A stretch of DNA of 63,727 bases. It comes from Gammaproteobacteria bacterium (GTDB lineage Bacteria > Pseudomonadota > Gammaproteobacteria > Steroidobacterales > UBA11654). Position numbers and translations under genes: made by a program. The stretch covers positions 1-63,727 of the forward strand of contig NZHP01000011.1 in the NCBI GenBank assembly GCA_002691465.1. The letters are read 5' to 3'. How positions within the stretch are numbered: the stretch's first letter is position 1; the number at the start of each line of letters is the position of its first letter. Positions 48,796 to 57,552 of this stretch are shown here, one piece after another. A model generated the notes under the pieces. That model ran no database searches. It had not been told where the DNA came from and saw only the letters and a program-made list of their open reading frames with translations.

Positions 48796-48821
48796 ATACT
48801 TACCGATCGGTCGGTCAGTAT
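48796..48821. promoter_or_regulatory. Palindromic TetR operator
   Basis: A 26-bp near-perfect palindrome: outer arms ATACT (48796-48800) and AGTAT (48817-48821) flank TACCGATCGGTCGGTC. The ACCGAyCGrTCGGT core is a classic TetR-family site. It starts seven bases upstream of the tetR ATG, placed to block transcription of tetR and the pump genes. Confidence 0.8.
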
Positions 48822-48846
48822 ATAGACAAAAAAAAGTTTTACAAGG

Positions 48847-49557
48847 TTATTGAATCAGCTGAACTAGGTTTGCTTCAAAATTCACTTTATTGTCCTCAGT
48901 TTGCTCAAGTTTAACAGGGATAAAGTCTAAGCCTGGTGCCAACCAAAAGGTATTTATGCGATTTGAATTCTTTGATTGATGAGAAACTTTTACCACATCA
49001 TATGAGCCAAAAGGAACAGAAATCTTTTTTCCTGTATTTGATGAAGTTATGTCTATTTGTTTGATTTCATCTTTATCAATAATCAGATAGGAGTCTTGCA
49101 AGTTATTCTTTTGTTTCTCATGCATGATTTCTATTTGCAGAAGTATCCTTGTCAGGATCGGCTCCTCCAGTTTAAAGTTGATGGCTCGATCTTTGTAGAA
49201 ACCCTCGATCACTTTTTTGCTCCAATCGAAGTCAACCTCAGACTTTCTCGCATTTCGTCTGATCGTATCCATGAGCCTGTAATTAATAGGCCTTATTTTT
49301 TCATCGATGATCTCAAATTCACTTGACTCATTGATTGCCCCATTGGCGATGAGCTTCCAAAAGCCCGTTGGTTGTGTTTTCAGGCTAAAAATATACCTTC
49401 CGTCTTTGCTTTCTAGTTTAGCCCTTAATGTTCCATCTGCTTGCATAAGCTTTACCGAATAGATAGCCTCATAGTCGTCAGGCATTGCATTTAATGTTTC
49501 AATAGGTAACAAAATGCAAGCTAGAATTAAAAATTGATGCATTGTAAAAGCTTTCAT
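48847..49557 (-). CDS. DUF3108-family exported protein
   Basis: 236 residues. A signal peptide is visible (MHQFLILACILLPIETLNA). The mature part matches the DUF3108 pattern: YEAIYSVKLMQADGTLRAKL, then SKDGRYIFSLKTQPTGFWKLIANG, and a late PVKLEQTEDN. Members are predicted periplasmic beta-rich proteins, often near purine or folate genes; function unknown. Independent of the RND operon: read in the same direction but ending before the TetR operator. Confidence 0.78.
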   Translation of the reverse strand: MKAFTMHQFLILACILLPIETLNAMPDDYEAIYSVKLMQADGTLRAKLESKDGRYIFSLKTQPTGFWKLIANGAINESSEFEIIDEKIRPINYRLMDTIRRNARKSEVDFDWSKKVIEGFYKDRAINFKLEEPILTRILLQIEIMHEKQKNNLQDSYLIIDKDEIKQIDITSSNTGKKISVPFGSYDVVKVSHQSKNSNRINTFWLAPGLDFIPVKLEQTEDNKVNFEANLVQLIQ

Positions 49558-49640
49558 ATCTTTTTTATAACATATTAGTGATTCATAAAAATGAAGTTAA
49601 TTTGAAAATCTATGATGCACAATGAATCGAAGATTTGAAT

Positions 49641-50180
49641 ATGAAATTGTTTTTTTTAGTGTCTATAATTCTTTTTATGACCGATCAAGCAGGCGCATAC
49701 ATTATCGATGATCTGAGTAATCCCAATGATCGCAACTGGGTTTATTTTACAGACACTGTTATGGGCGGGGTTTCAAAGGGAAAATTAGAATTTCGTCAAG
49801 ACAAAGACGAGAGTTATTATCGACTGACTGGGTTTGTAAACAAAGACAACAATGGTGGATTTATTCAGTTCGCTACAGGCATTTCAGGCATACCCCAGAA
49901 GAAATATGAGGGCATTCGTATTAAAGTCAGGGGGAATAATGAAAATTATGAACTTCACATCAGAACTCGCTTAACTCCAGCACCTTGGCAGTATTATTCA
50001 TATCAGTTTTTTGCTTCCGATGGCTGGCAAACAATTGAATTGCCTCTTGATAGTTTTATCAAATCAAACTTCTATCAGCCTAAATCATTTAATGCTTCAA
50101 ATATCAGATCGATTGGAATCGTTGCAATTGGCAAAGAATATGATGCTCAAATTGATTTAGCCAGGATCGAACTTTATTGA
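49641..50180 (+). CDS. CIA30-domain (NDUFAF1-like) exported protein
   Basis: 179 residues. N-terminal signal peptide (MKLFFLVSIILFMTDQAGA), then a CIA30 beta-sandwich: WVYFTDTVMGGVSKG, GGFIQFATG, YEGIRIKVRGN and ..YYSYQFFASDGWQTIELPL. In mitochondria the family aids complex I assembly; bacterial members are uncharacterised and this one is predicted to be exported. ATG 49641 is preferred to the TTG two codons earlier. Confidence 0.85.
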   Translation: MKLFFLVSIILFMTDQAGAYIIDDLSNPNDRNWVYFTDTVMGGVSKGKLEFRQDKDESYYRLTGFVNKDNNGGFIQFATGISGIPQKKYEGIRIKVRGNNENYELHIRTRLTPAPWQYYSYQFFASDGWQTIELPLDSFIKSNFYQPKSFNASNIRSIGIVAIGKEYDAQIDLARIELY

Positions 50181-50206
50181 TTTCAATAAAGGCTAAAATA
50201 TTAGCC
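50173..50206 (+). terminator. Two back-to-back hairpins after the CIA30 gene
   Basis: TTTATTG-ATTT-CAATAAA (50173-50190) is immediately followed by GGCTAA-AATA-TTAGCC (50191-50206). Both stems are perfect. There is no T-run after the second, so classical intrinsic termination is doubtful. A TATAAT hexamer lies just downstream at 50217-50222. Confidence 0.4.
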
Positions 50207-50216
50207 GGCATCTGAG

Positions 50217-50222
50217 TATAAT
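50217..50222 (+). promoter_or_regulatory. Possible -10 element of the S9 peptidase gene
   Basis: A perfect TATAAT lies 41 bp before the ATG at 50263. No convincing -35 is present at the right distance; the upstream region is occupied by two hairpins. A GAGGTGA ribosome-binding site is at 50251-50257. Confidence 0.35.
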
Positions 50223-50262
50223 TTTAGTCCCACAAATTATCTTAAAACTGAGGTGATTCAGT

Positions 50263-52203
50263 ATGAGAAAACATCTTTTTTTAGTTTCTTGCTTATTTCT
50301 ATTTTCATCAGTCATTGCATTTGCAAATGAAAGAACTGAAAACAATGGCAATTTAATACTTAAAAATATTCCAATAATCCCTGAAAACATTAAAAACGAC
50401 CTTACTCGTTACCAGAATATAAGATCGGCACCTTTCAGAGGATTCAATCGCGAAGGCAATGGAATATTTATTACAACTCGTTTTGGGAATGTCAGCCAAT
50501 TGCATAGAGTTAGGAAACAAGGTGGAGCAAGGGAGCAAATTACATTCTTTGAAGAGCCAATCGGTTCGATATCGAGAAAACCTGGAGGCCAATTAATTGC
50601 ATTTACGATGGATGCGGGGGGCACTGAAAACAATCAAATTTTCCTTTTGGATCCAAAGAACGGTTCATCAGTGATGTTGACAGATGGCAAATCAAGAAAT
50701 GGCGGAGCATTATGGGAAAAAAATGGTTCTCGAATTGCATATCAGAGCACACGCCGTAATGGACAATCCAATGATGTTTGGATAATGGATTCCAAAGATT
50801 TAAATTCAGCAGAGATGATTCTAGAGTCCCCCGATGGAACTTGGTGGGGTGCGAGTGATTGGTCAGAGGATGGCAAAAAGATTTTGATTCAAAACTACAT
50901 ATCAATCACAAATGCAAAAGCTTACCTTTTGGATGTTCAATCGAAAAAGATAGAAATGATTCTCGGTTCAAATGAGAATGAATCATACAATGCGATTTTG
51001 TCATTTGACCGATCCCAGAATGGCATATTCTTTCTGACCAATGAGTATGGCGAGTTCAATCAACTCGCGCACAAAGACTTAAAGACAAATAAAATCAACG
51101 TCTTGACAGAGGGAATACCATGGGATATCGATGGTTATGCCATTTCATCCGACCATAAAAAGGCCGCTTTTACAGTCAACGAGGGCGGCATGGGTTCTTT
51201 GTACCTCATGGACACAGAATCAAAAAAATACAGAAAAGTGAGTAACATACCCATCGGCCTCATCGGTGGCATTGAGTTTAGTGAAGATGGGACCAAGTTG
51301 GGCTTGACCATCAATAGTTATCAATCTCCATCCGACAGTTATGTACTAGATCTGAAAAAAAATCCTCTGCTCTATGGCAATTTAAACCGCTGGACTGTTT
51401 CTGAGATTGGTGGATTGGATGTTTCTGAATTTGTTTCACCGAAACTCATCTCTTATGAGAGTTTTGATGGAAGAATGATCCCTGCATTTATTTATGCGAA
51501 TGAGTGTACTGAGCCACAACCCGTAATCATATCAATCCATGGTGGCCCAGAGAGTCAATCAAGGCCTTCGTTTAGCCAGAGAGTTCAACTGTGGTCCAAG
51601 AGACTTGGCGCAGCAGTGATCACACCGAATGTGAGAGGGAGCGACGGTTATGGGAAGAATTATTTGGGTCTGGACAATGGCTTCCTGAGAGAGGACTCTG
51701 TGAAAGACATCGGCGCACTTCTGGACTGGGTAGAAGCTCAACCATGCCTTGATTCTGATAGAGTTGCAGTGATTGGAGGATCTTACGGAGGCTATATGGT
51801 TCTTGCGAGTGCCACGCATTACTCTGATCGCCTTAGAGCCGCTGTTGATATTGTTGGCATTTCCAACTTCGTTACCTTCTTGGAAAACACTGAAGACTAT
51901 AGAAGAGATTTAAGACGAGTAGAGTATGGAGATGAGAGGGATCCTGAAATGAGGGAACACCTTCAGTCGATCAGTCCGAATAATAATATTGAGAAAATCA
52001 ATGTCCCAATTCTTGTTGTTCAGGGTGAAAATGACCCCAGAGTACCAGTGACCGAATCAGAACAAGTCGTGAAATCTCTTGAAGAGAAACAAAAAACTGT
52101 ATGGTATATGAATGCGTTAAATGAGGGACATGGATTTAGAAAAAAAGAAAACAGAGACATTTATGAGCAAACCGTTATTTTATTCTTTGAAAAATATCTC
52201 TAG
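50263..52203 (+). CDS. S9-family serine peptidase (dipeptidyl/acylaminoacyl peptidase-like)
   Basis: 646 residues. Signal peptide (MRKHLFLVSCLFLFSSVIAFA), beta-propeller (~60-370, with repeats such as IAFTMDAGGTENNQIFLLD), then the hydrolase domain. Catalytic residues Ser507 (GGSYGGYM), Asp591 (GENDPRVPV) and His623 (NEGHGF). Predicted periplasmic breakdown of small peptides. Followed by a second, distinct S9 peptidase that overlaps its 3' end. Confidence 0.93.
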   Translation: MRKHLFLVSCLFLFSSVIAFANERTENNGNLILKNIPIIPENIKNDLTRYQNIRSAPFRGFNREGNGIFITTRFGNVSQLHRVRKQGGAREQITFFEEPIGSISRKPGGQLIAFTMDAGGTENNQIFLLDPKNGSSVMLTDGKSRNGGALWEKNGSRIAYQSTRRNGQSNDVWIMDSKDLNSAEMILESPDGTWWGASDWSEDGKKILIQNYISITNAKAYLLDVQSKKIEMILGSNENESYNAILSFDRSQNGIFFLTNEYGEFNQLAHKDLKTNKINVLTEGIPWDIDGYAISSDHKKAAFTVNEGGMGSLYLMDTESKKYRKVSNIPIGLIGGIEFSEDGTKLGLTINSYQSPSDSYVLDLKKNPLLYGNLNRWTVSEIGGLDVSEFVSPKLISYESFDGRMIPAFIYANECTEPQPVIISIHGGPESQSRPSFSQRVQLWSKRLGAAVITPNVRGSDGYGKNYLGLDNGFLREDSVKDIGALLDWVEAQPCLDSDRVAVIGGSYGGYMVLASATHYSDRLRAAVDIVGISNFVTFLENTEDYRRDLRRVEYGDERDPEMREHLQSISPNNNIEKINVPILVVQGENDPRVPVTESEQVVKSLEEKQKTVWYMNALNEGHGFRKKENRDIYEQTVILFFEKYL

Positions 52204-54298
52204 AAAGAAAATTAGCTTGAAGACAGGCCAATACTGTCTATATTTTCTCTTCCTTTTTTCACTGAACCAAAGTGTAATCTCGTCCGATTTAGATCCTTAT
52301 CTTTGGCTTGAGGAAGTTGAAGGTGAAAAGTCGCTGGCTTGGGTTGAGGAGCAGAATGAAGAGACGTTTACTCGATACACCCAGTCAAATGCATTCAAAA
52401 AGAAATACGAAAGAATCAAGAAAGAACTCAATGACGATGAGAGGATTCCAAGTGCTTACTATCAGAATGGTGAAATGTACAATTTTTGGAGGGATGAGAA
52501 AAATGTAAGGGGGATTTGGAGGAAAACTTCATTCAAGTCTTATCTAAAAGACGAGCCTATTTGGGAGAATATCCTTGATATTGATCAACTTGCAAAGGAT
52601 GAAGGCATCAATTGGCTCTACAAAGGAGCCGATTGTCTTGCACCAGAATATAAGCGTTGTCTCATTAGACTTTCTGACGGCGGGACAGATGCAGTCACAA
52701 TACGTGAGTTCGACTTAAAGGAAAAAAAATTCGTAAAAGATGGATTTAACACCTATCCATCAAAGCAAAATGCATCTTGGGTCAATGAAGATCAGATTCT
52801 AATTGGAGCTGATTTTGGCGAAGGAAGTATGAATGAGTCTGGTTACCCCATGCAGGTCAAATTGTGGAATCGGGGAGAGTCTCTTGAGGAGGCAAAAATC
52901 TTCTTCTCAGGATCATATGAAAAAATATTCAATTTTCCATTTGTCAGTATTAGACCGGATGGAAAGTACTATGGAATCATTGAAGGCCCAACATTCTTCT
53001 CGGAAGTATTGCATCTCTTTGATGGCGAAAAACTCATAAAGATCAATCTTCCACAAATGATTGATATTCATGGTTTTTTCAATGAATCACTCATCTTAAG
53101 CATTGAGGAAGATTGGGAAATCTTTAAATCTGGATCTTTGTTAGAGATTAATGTGAATTCACTTCTTGCAAATAGTATCGATGAGAGTGATGTTAAAATT
53201 ATTTTTGAACCGGATGGTCAACGCTTTATTTCTGGAGTTAGCATTGGCAAGCATCAGTTAATGGTTAGCATGCTTGAAAACGTCAATGGAAAAATTACAA
53301 GGTTTATGAAAAAAGATGATCGTTGGGATTCCAAGGATATTGAAGGATTTCAAAATTCAACGATGAATATTTATGGACAGGATGTTTGGTCAGATAATTC
53401 CTTCATATCCGTCTCGAATTTTTTAGAGCCTTCAAGTATTTATCATGCTTCTGATGGCGCAGATTACAAAAAAATTAAATCTAGAAAAAATTCCATCGAT
53501 CCAGAAAAGTACAGAGTAGAACAAAATTTTGTTTCTTCTTCAGACGGTACATCGATTCCATACTTTCTTATTTCCAGGAAAGGCATCAATTTAGATGGGA
53601 AGAATCCAACCATTCTATATGGTTATGGGGGTTTTCAAATCTCAAAACCACCATCGTATCTGGGTGGCTCAATTGCTGAATACTGGCTTAATTCGGGCGG
53701 TGTTTATGTTGTTTCGAATATTCGGGGCGGTGGTGAATATGGGCCAGCATGGCATCAATCTGCCCTCAAAGAGAATCGTCAAAGAGCCTACGATGATTTC
53801 ATTGCTATTGCCATCGACTTGATCGAAGAAGGAATTACTTCTAAAGATCATCTTGGGATTGAAGGCAGATCCAATGGCGGATTATTGGTTGGCGCTACTT
53901 TTACCCAAAGACCTGATTTATTCAATGCAGTGATATGCGGTGTCCCACTATTGGACATGTATCGCTATGATAAATTACTGGCCGGTGCTTCATGGGTTGA
54001 TGAGTACGGTGATCCTGACAATCCTGAAGAGTGGGAGTACATCAGAAAATACTCGCCCTATCAAAACTTAAAAAAGGGCACTGAATATCCCGAAGTATTC
54101 TTTTATACCTCTACAAAAGATGATCGCGTTCATCCTGGACATGCCAGGAAAATGGCAAAGAAGATGACTGATATGGGATCACCAATCGTTTATTATGAGA
54201 ATACAGAAGGAGGGCATGCTGGAACATCAAACATAGATCAGTTTTCCTTCCTCTTGGCTTTACAGCTGGCTTATTTAGAAGATAAGTTGATGAATTAA
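52163..54298 (+). CDS. Prolyl oligopeptidase family peptidase (S9A)
   Basis: 711 residues from ATG 52163. Alternative in-frame starts are ATG 52121 and TTG 52217; the last gives a compact signal peptide (KTGQYCLYFLFLFSLNQSVISS). Mature start DPYLWLEEVEGEKSLAWV is the S9A hallmark. From ATG 52163 the triad is Ser570 (GRSNGGLL), the Asp in DDRVHP (~653) and His685 (GGHAGTS). Cleaves after proline in short peptides; export to the periplasm predicted. Confidence 0.92.
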   Translation: MSKPLFYSLKNISRKKISLKTGQYCLYFLFLFSLNQSVISSDLDPYLWLEEVEGEKSLAWVEEQNEETFTRYTQSNAFKKKYERIKKELNDDERIPSAYYQNGEMYNFWRDEKNVRGIWRKTSFKSYLKDEPIWENILDIDQLAKDEGINWLYKGADCLAPEYKRCLIRLSDGGTDAVTIREFDLKEKKFVKDGFNTYPSKQNASWVNEDQILIGADFGEGSMNESGYPMQVKLWNRGESLEEAKIFFSGSYEKIFNFPFVSIRPDGKYYGIIEGPTFFSEVLHLFDGEKLIKINLPQMIDIHGFFNESLILSIEEDWEIFKSGSLLEINVNSLLANSIDESDVKIIFEPDGQRFISGVSIGKHQLMVSMLENVNGKITRFMKKDDRWDSKDIEGFQNSTMNIYGQDVWSDNSFISVSNFLEPSSIYHASDGADYKKIKSRKNSIDPEKYRVEQNFVSSSDGTSIPYFLISRKGINLDGKNPTILYGYGGFQISKPPSYLGGSIAEYWLNSGGVYVVSNIRGGGEYGPAWHQSALKENRQRAYDDFIAIAIDLIEEGITSKDHLGIEGRSNGGLLVGATFTQRPDLFNAVICGVPLLDMYRYDKLLAGASWVDEYGDPDNPEEWEYIRKYSPYQNLKKGTEYPEVFFYTSTKDDRVHPGHARKMAKKMTDMGSPIVYYENTEGGHAGTSNIDQFSFLLALQLAYLEDKLMN

Positions 54299-54314
54299 TT
54301 ATCGAGTTAAAATT

Positions 54315-55508
54315 ATGGAAAAAGATATAGATATTATTGTTTATGGCGCAACCGGTTTCACTGGGAAACTCTGTGTGGAATACCTGGCATCTAAAGAGAG
54401 GTCCACAAAATGGGCAATTGCAGGAAGAAACCAAGAAAAACTGAAAACAGTTGCTGATGAATTATGCCCTGAAGTAGAAATTCTAATCGCAGATTCGGAT
54501 GATGAAGATGCACTTGATCAATTAACTCAGAGAGCAAGAGTCGTCTTATCGACTGCAGGACCGTTTCATCGCTACGGGTCTAAATTGGTTGCATCGTGTG
54601 TGAAAAATAACACTCATTATGTGGACATCACAGGCGAGAATTTTTGGGTCAAAGGACTGATTGATAAGCACCACGATGAGGCATCAAAAAAAGGGGTTAG
54701 AATCATTCCATCTTGCGGATATGATTCGATTCCATCTGATTTAGGCAGCCTTCATTGCGTCGAATCCATGAATAAACCCATTAAGCGCATTGAAGCCTTT
54801 CATACCATGAAAGGAGAGGCATCTGGAGGGACTTTGGAGACGATGTTTTCTCTTGCCGATCTTGATCTAGGAAAGTCTTTATTTGACCCCTTCTTGCTCA
54901 ATCCCGAAGGCACAGTTTCTGAAGAACAGAGAAAACAGAGCAAAGATAAGACAGGCGTACTTGAACAGGATGCAATCAATGGATGGTCAGGACCTTTTAT
55001 CATGGCAGCAGCCAATACAAGAGTTGTCAGGCGAAGCGCAGCATTGCATGAGCAAAAAGGAGAACAATACGGGAAGGACTTTACGTATCAAGAATTTACC
55101 TTTCATAAGAAAAAAACGGGTGCTTATATGGCACTGAGTTTTTTAGCCATCTTTGGGTTAGTTCTTATGACGCCTCTTAGAAAAATTGTCAGACCATTGA
55201 TGAAAAAACCCGGAGAAGGTCCTTCTAGAGAGGCCAGAGAAAACGGGTGGTTCAGTGCAACTTATAAGGCCTTGGCTGAGGATGGAGATGTTTCTATTTT
55301 TAAAATGTATGGCAAAGGAGATCCAGGATATAAAATCACATCCTTAATGGTTACTGAATCCGCACTATGCTTAGTTGAAAACCATCAAGATCTTCCTGGA
55401 GGCCCTAGTTATGGTGGAATACTCACGAGTGCATCCGGTCTTGGCGGAGCTTTGATTTCAAGATTAAAGAATGCTGGAATCGTCTTCGAAGGCCCAATGC
55501 AGAATTGA
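54315..55508 (+). CDS. Saccharopine-dehydrogenase-like NAD(P)-binding reductase
   Basis: 397 residues. Rossmann motif VYGATGFTGKLCVEYLA at the N-terminus, then LSTAGPFHRYGSKLVASCV, HYVDITGE and CGYDSIPSDLG. These match the saccharopine dehydrogenase-like group that includes the trans-acting enoyl reductases of mycobacteria rather than true saccharopine dehydrogenase. Substrate unknown. 22 bp before the haloalkane-dehalogenase-like gene. Confidence 0.85.
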   Translation: MEKDIDIIVYGATGFTGKLCVEYLASKERSTKWAIAGRNQEKLKTVADELCPEVEILIADSDDEDALDQLTQRARVVLSTAGPFHRYGSKLVASCVKNNTHYVDITGENFWVKGLIDKHHDEASKKGVRIIPSCGYDSIPSDLGSLHCVESMNKPIKRIEAFHTMKGEASGGTLETMFSLADLDLGKSLFDPFLLNPEGTVSEEQRKQSKDKTGVLEQDAINGWSGPFIMAAANTRVVRRSAALHEQKGEQYGKDFTYQEFTFHKKKTGAYMALSFLAIFGLVLMTPLRKIVRPLMKKPGEGPSREARENGWFSATYKALAEDGDVSIFKMYGKGDPGYKITSLMVTESALCLVENHQDLPGGPSYGGILTSASGLGGALISRLKNAGIVFEGPMQN

Positions 55509-55530
55509 GACAATCATATAAAGAGAAAGG

Positions 55531-56616
55531 ATGGAAATTCTAAGAACACCTGATCAAAGATTTGAAAGCATCAAGGGTTATCCTTTTGAACCCCATTACA
55601 CAAATATCACAACACATGATGGCTCGGAACTTCGCATTCATCATATTGATGAAGGCCCCAGAGATGGACCAATTCTATTGGCCATGCATGGACAGCCGGT
55701 ATGGAGTTATCTGTATTCAAGAATGATTCCATTCTTAACTGCTGCAGGGATAAGAGTGATTGCACCTGATTTACCAGGCTATGGAAAGTCTGACAAGCCA
55801 GCTGCGAGAGAAGATTACAGCTATCAGAGACAGGTTGATTGGATGGGCCAGTGGTTGGCTGAGAATGATTTCTCTGAAATTACTTTTTTTGGTCAAGATT
55901 GGGGAGGCCTTATCGGTCTTAGAATAGTTGCACAAGACCCAGACCGATTCATCCAAATTTCTATTGGAAACACAGGTCTGCCATATAATCCAGATGTTCC
56001 CAAAGAAGTCGTTGATAAAATCAAAGCTTTTAGAGAGAGCGATAAAAAATTAACAATGATGGAGATGGCTAAGCAGATTAGGCAGATGGATGGCAAAAGC
56101 TTGTCGGAAGAGAGGACATGGAAAACGCATCCTGCACTTAAGTTCATGTATTGGCAAAAGTTCTGTTGGGATACAGAGAATCTACCCATTGGTCTTGTAA
56201 ACTCATTTTCAATGGAGAGGCGATCTAAAATTTCTTTATCAATAGAATACCTCTTCCATCGAATTGGTTTGGATGGATTTTCGCCATTTACTTCTGATTT
56301 AGTAAAAGCATATGATGCCCCATTTCCTGATCCAACCTACAAAATGGGACCAAGAGCAATGCCCAGCCAGGTTCCTATTATTCCAGATGCCTCATTGGAA
56401 GCACAAAGAATAGCCAGAGAGTTTTTTGCAAAATCAAATAAACCATTTCTATCCGTATTTGCTGGGAACGATCCAGTAACAAATGGTATTGAGAAGGATG
56501 TGCTTAGAATGGCACCCAATGCCATAAGCGCACCTCACATTGGAGGAGGCCATTTTTACCAATGGACCAAGCCTGAGAAACTATCAGGAATATTGGCAGA
56601 TTTTATCAATGAATGA
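55531..56616 (+). CDS. Haloalkane dehalogenase-like alpha/beta hydrolase
   Basis: 361 residues (typical dehalogenases ~300). The oxyanion region is HGQPVWSYLYSRM and the nucleophile is Asp123 followed by the halide-binding Trp124 (GQDWGG). Other likely catalytic residues are Asp314 (FAGNDPVT) and His341 (GGGHFYQ). The motif set is closest to the DhlA type. An Asp rather than Ser nucleophile with adjacent Trp supports dehalogenase chemistry, but epoxide hydrolase or another role cannot be excluded. Confidence 0.85.
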   Translation: MEILRTPDQRFESIKGYPFEPHYTNITTHDGSELRIHHIDEGPRDGPILLAMHGQPVWSYLYSRMIPFLTAAGIRVIAPDLPGYGKSDKPAAREDYSYQRQVDWMGQWLAENDFSEITFFGQDWGGLIGLRIVAQDPDRFIQISIGNTGLPYNPDVPKEVVDKIKAFRESDKKLTMMEMAKQIRQMDGKSLSEERTWKTHPALKFMYWQKFCWDTENLPIGLVNSFSMERRSKISLSIEYLFHRIGLDGFSPFTSDLVKAYDAPFPDPTYKMGPRAMPSQVPIIPDASLEAQRIAREFFAKSNKPFLSVFAGNDPVTNGIEKDVLRMAPNAISAPHIGGGHFYQWTKPEKLSGILADFINE

Positions 56617-56638
56617 ATGTTGATTTTTCAATTAAGAA

Positions 56639-56851
56639 TCAGGGAAGCTTAAATAAGTCCTCAACTTTGCATCCAAGTGTTTTTGCAATCTTTAGGGCAA
56701 GAACGGTTGAGGGCACATAGATTCCATTCTCAATCGCATTAATACTCTTTCTAGATACTTCAGCACTATCTGATAACTCTTGTTGTGTTAGACCAGCAGA
56801 CCGCCTCAGTTCCTCAAGATTATTGAGCAGCTTTTTATGATTCTTGCCCAA
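56639..56851 (-). CDS. Small XRE-family transcriptional regulator
   Basis: 70 residues, a single Cro/CI helix-turn-helix: LRRSAGLTQQELSDSAEVSRKSINAIENG, ending VEDLFKLP. This compact type often controls a neighbouring membrane-protein gene. TTG start at 56851, two bases after the stop of the upstream membrane-protein gene. Confidence 0.88.
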   Translation of the reverse strand: MGKNHKKLLNNLEELRRSAGLTQQELSDSAEVSRKSINAIENGIYVPSTVLALKIAKTLGCKVEDLFKLP

Positions 56852-56853
56852 TT

Positions 56854-57069
56854 TTATCTCTTTTCAAATTCTTCAATTATTCTATCCAGATCCTCTGCCT
56901 CATTTGCCTTCATGAATGATGAAATGGCAAGGCAGATACCAAATGCCAATAAGAAACTAAAAACAAAATTCATTTCAAAAAAATGTAAGGGCAGAAAAAT
57001 TAAAAAGAATGTAATGACACCTATGCCATCTGCAAATTCTTCTCTATTTTTTATAAAAAAATTGTTCAT
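56854..57069 (-). CDS. Small hydrophobic membrane protein, unknown
   Basis: 71 residues with two hydrophobic stretches (GVITFFLIFLPL and FVFSFLLAFGICLAISSF) and an acidic tail ending DRIIEEFEKR. Not recognised. Its ATG shares one base with the preceding stop (TAATG), and the XRE gene follows within two bases, so the three genes form one operon. Its tail resembles the end of its upstream neighbour (EDFEKRK). Confidence 0.7.
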   Translation of the reverse strand: MNNFFIKNREEFADGIGVITFFLIFLPLHFFEMNFVFSFLLAFGICLAISSFMKANEAEDLDRIIEEFEKR

Positions 57070-57467
57070 TATTTTCTTTTCTCGAAGTCTTCTACCGCCT
57101 CAGTAATCTCCTCGCTTTCTCTAGGATAGAGGTAACCTGCAATTATTTGACCGGCTCCAATAGCGACAACCAAGGCTCCAACGCCTATTAAGATGTCTCC
57201 AAGAAAGAAAATACCAAAAAGAATTAAACCGATGCCGACAAATAAAGTCACCACACCAGTTCTTCTGTAATCTATGGGTTTTTGTGGTTTGTCACCAGAG
57301 TTTAATGTTCTGATTAATTCTTTAATTTCTTTCGGATCATCAATTTGTTTCGCCATCTCAAGTATGGTTTCATTCTTATTCTTATCGGATAGATATAGCC
57401 AAAGAAATACGCCTAGAGGGATTATCATCCCTGTAAGGACTCCTAAAACAGGTACCAATTCTCCCAT
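57069..57467 (-). CDS. Membrane protein of DUF6249-like type
   Basis: 132 residues. One N-terminal membrane segment (VLGVLTGMIIPLGVFLWLYL), a soluble linker with KEIKELIRTLNSGDKPQK, then two C-terminal segments (VTLFVGIGLILFGIFFLGDI; GVGALVVAIGAGQIIAGYLY). The layout resembles DUF6249 proteins; function unknown. AGGAGATAGAAATG gives a good ribosome-binding site. First gene of the small XRE operon. Confidence 0.75.
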   Translation of the reverse strand: MGELVPVLGVLTGMIIPLGVFLWLYLSDKNKNETILEMAKQIDDPKEIKELIRTLNSGDKPQKPIDYRRTGVVTLFVGIGLILFGIFFLGDILIGVGALVVAIGAGQIIAGYLYPRESEEITEAVEDFEKRK

Positions 57468-57552
57468 TTCTATCTCCTATATTAATTCAATGTAACGCAA
57501 ACTTACCATCATTATGATGGGAAGTAAAGGTTACATATGATATTTTTACGAC

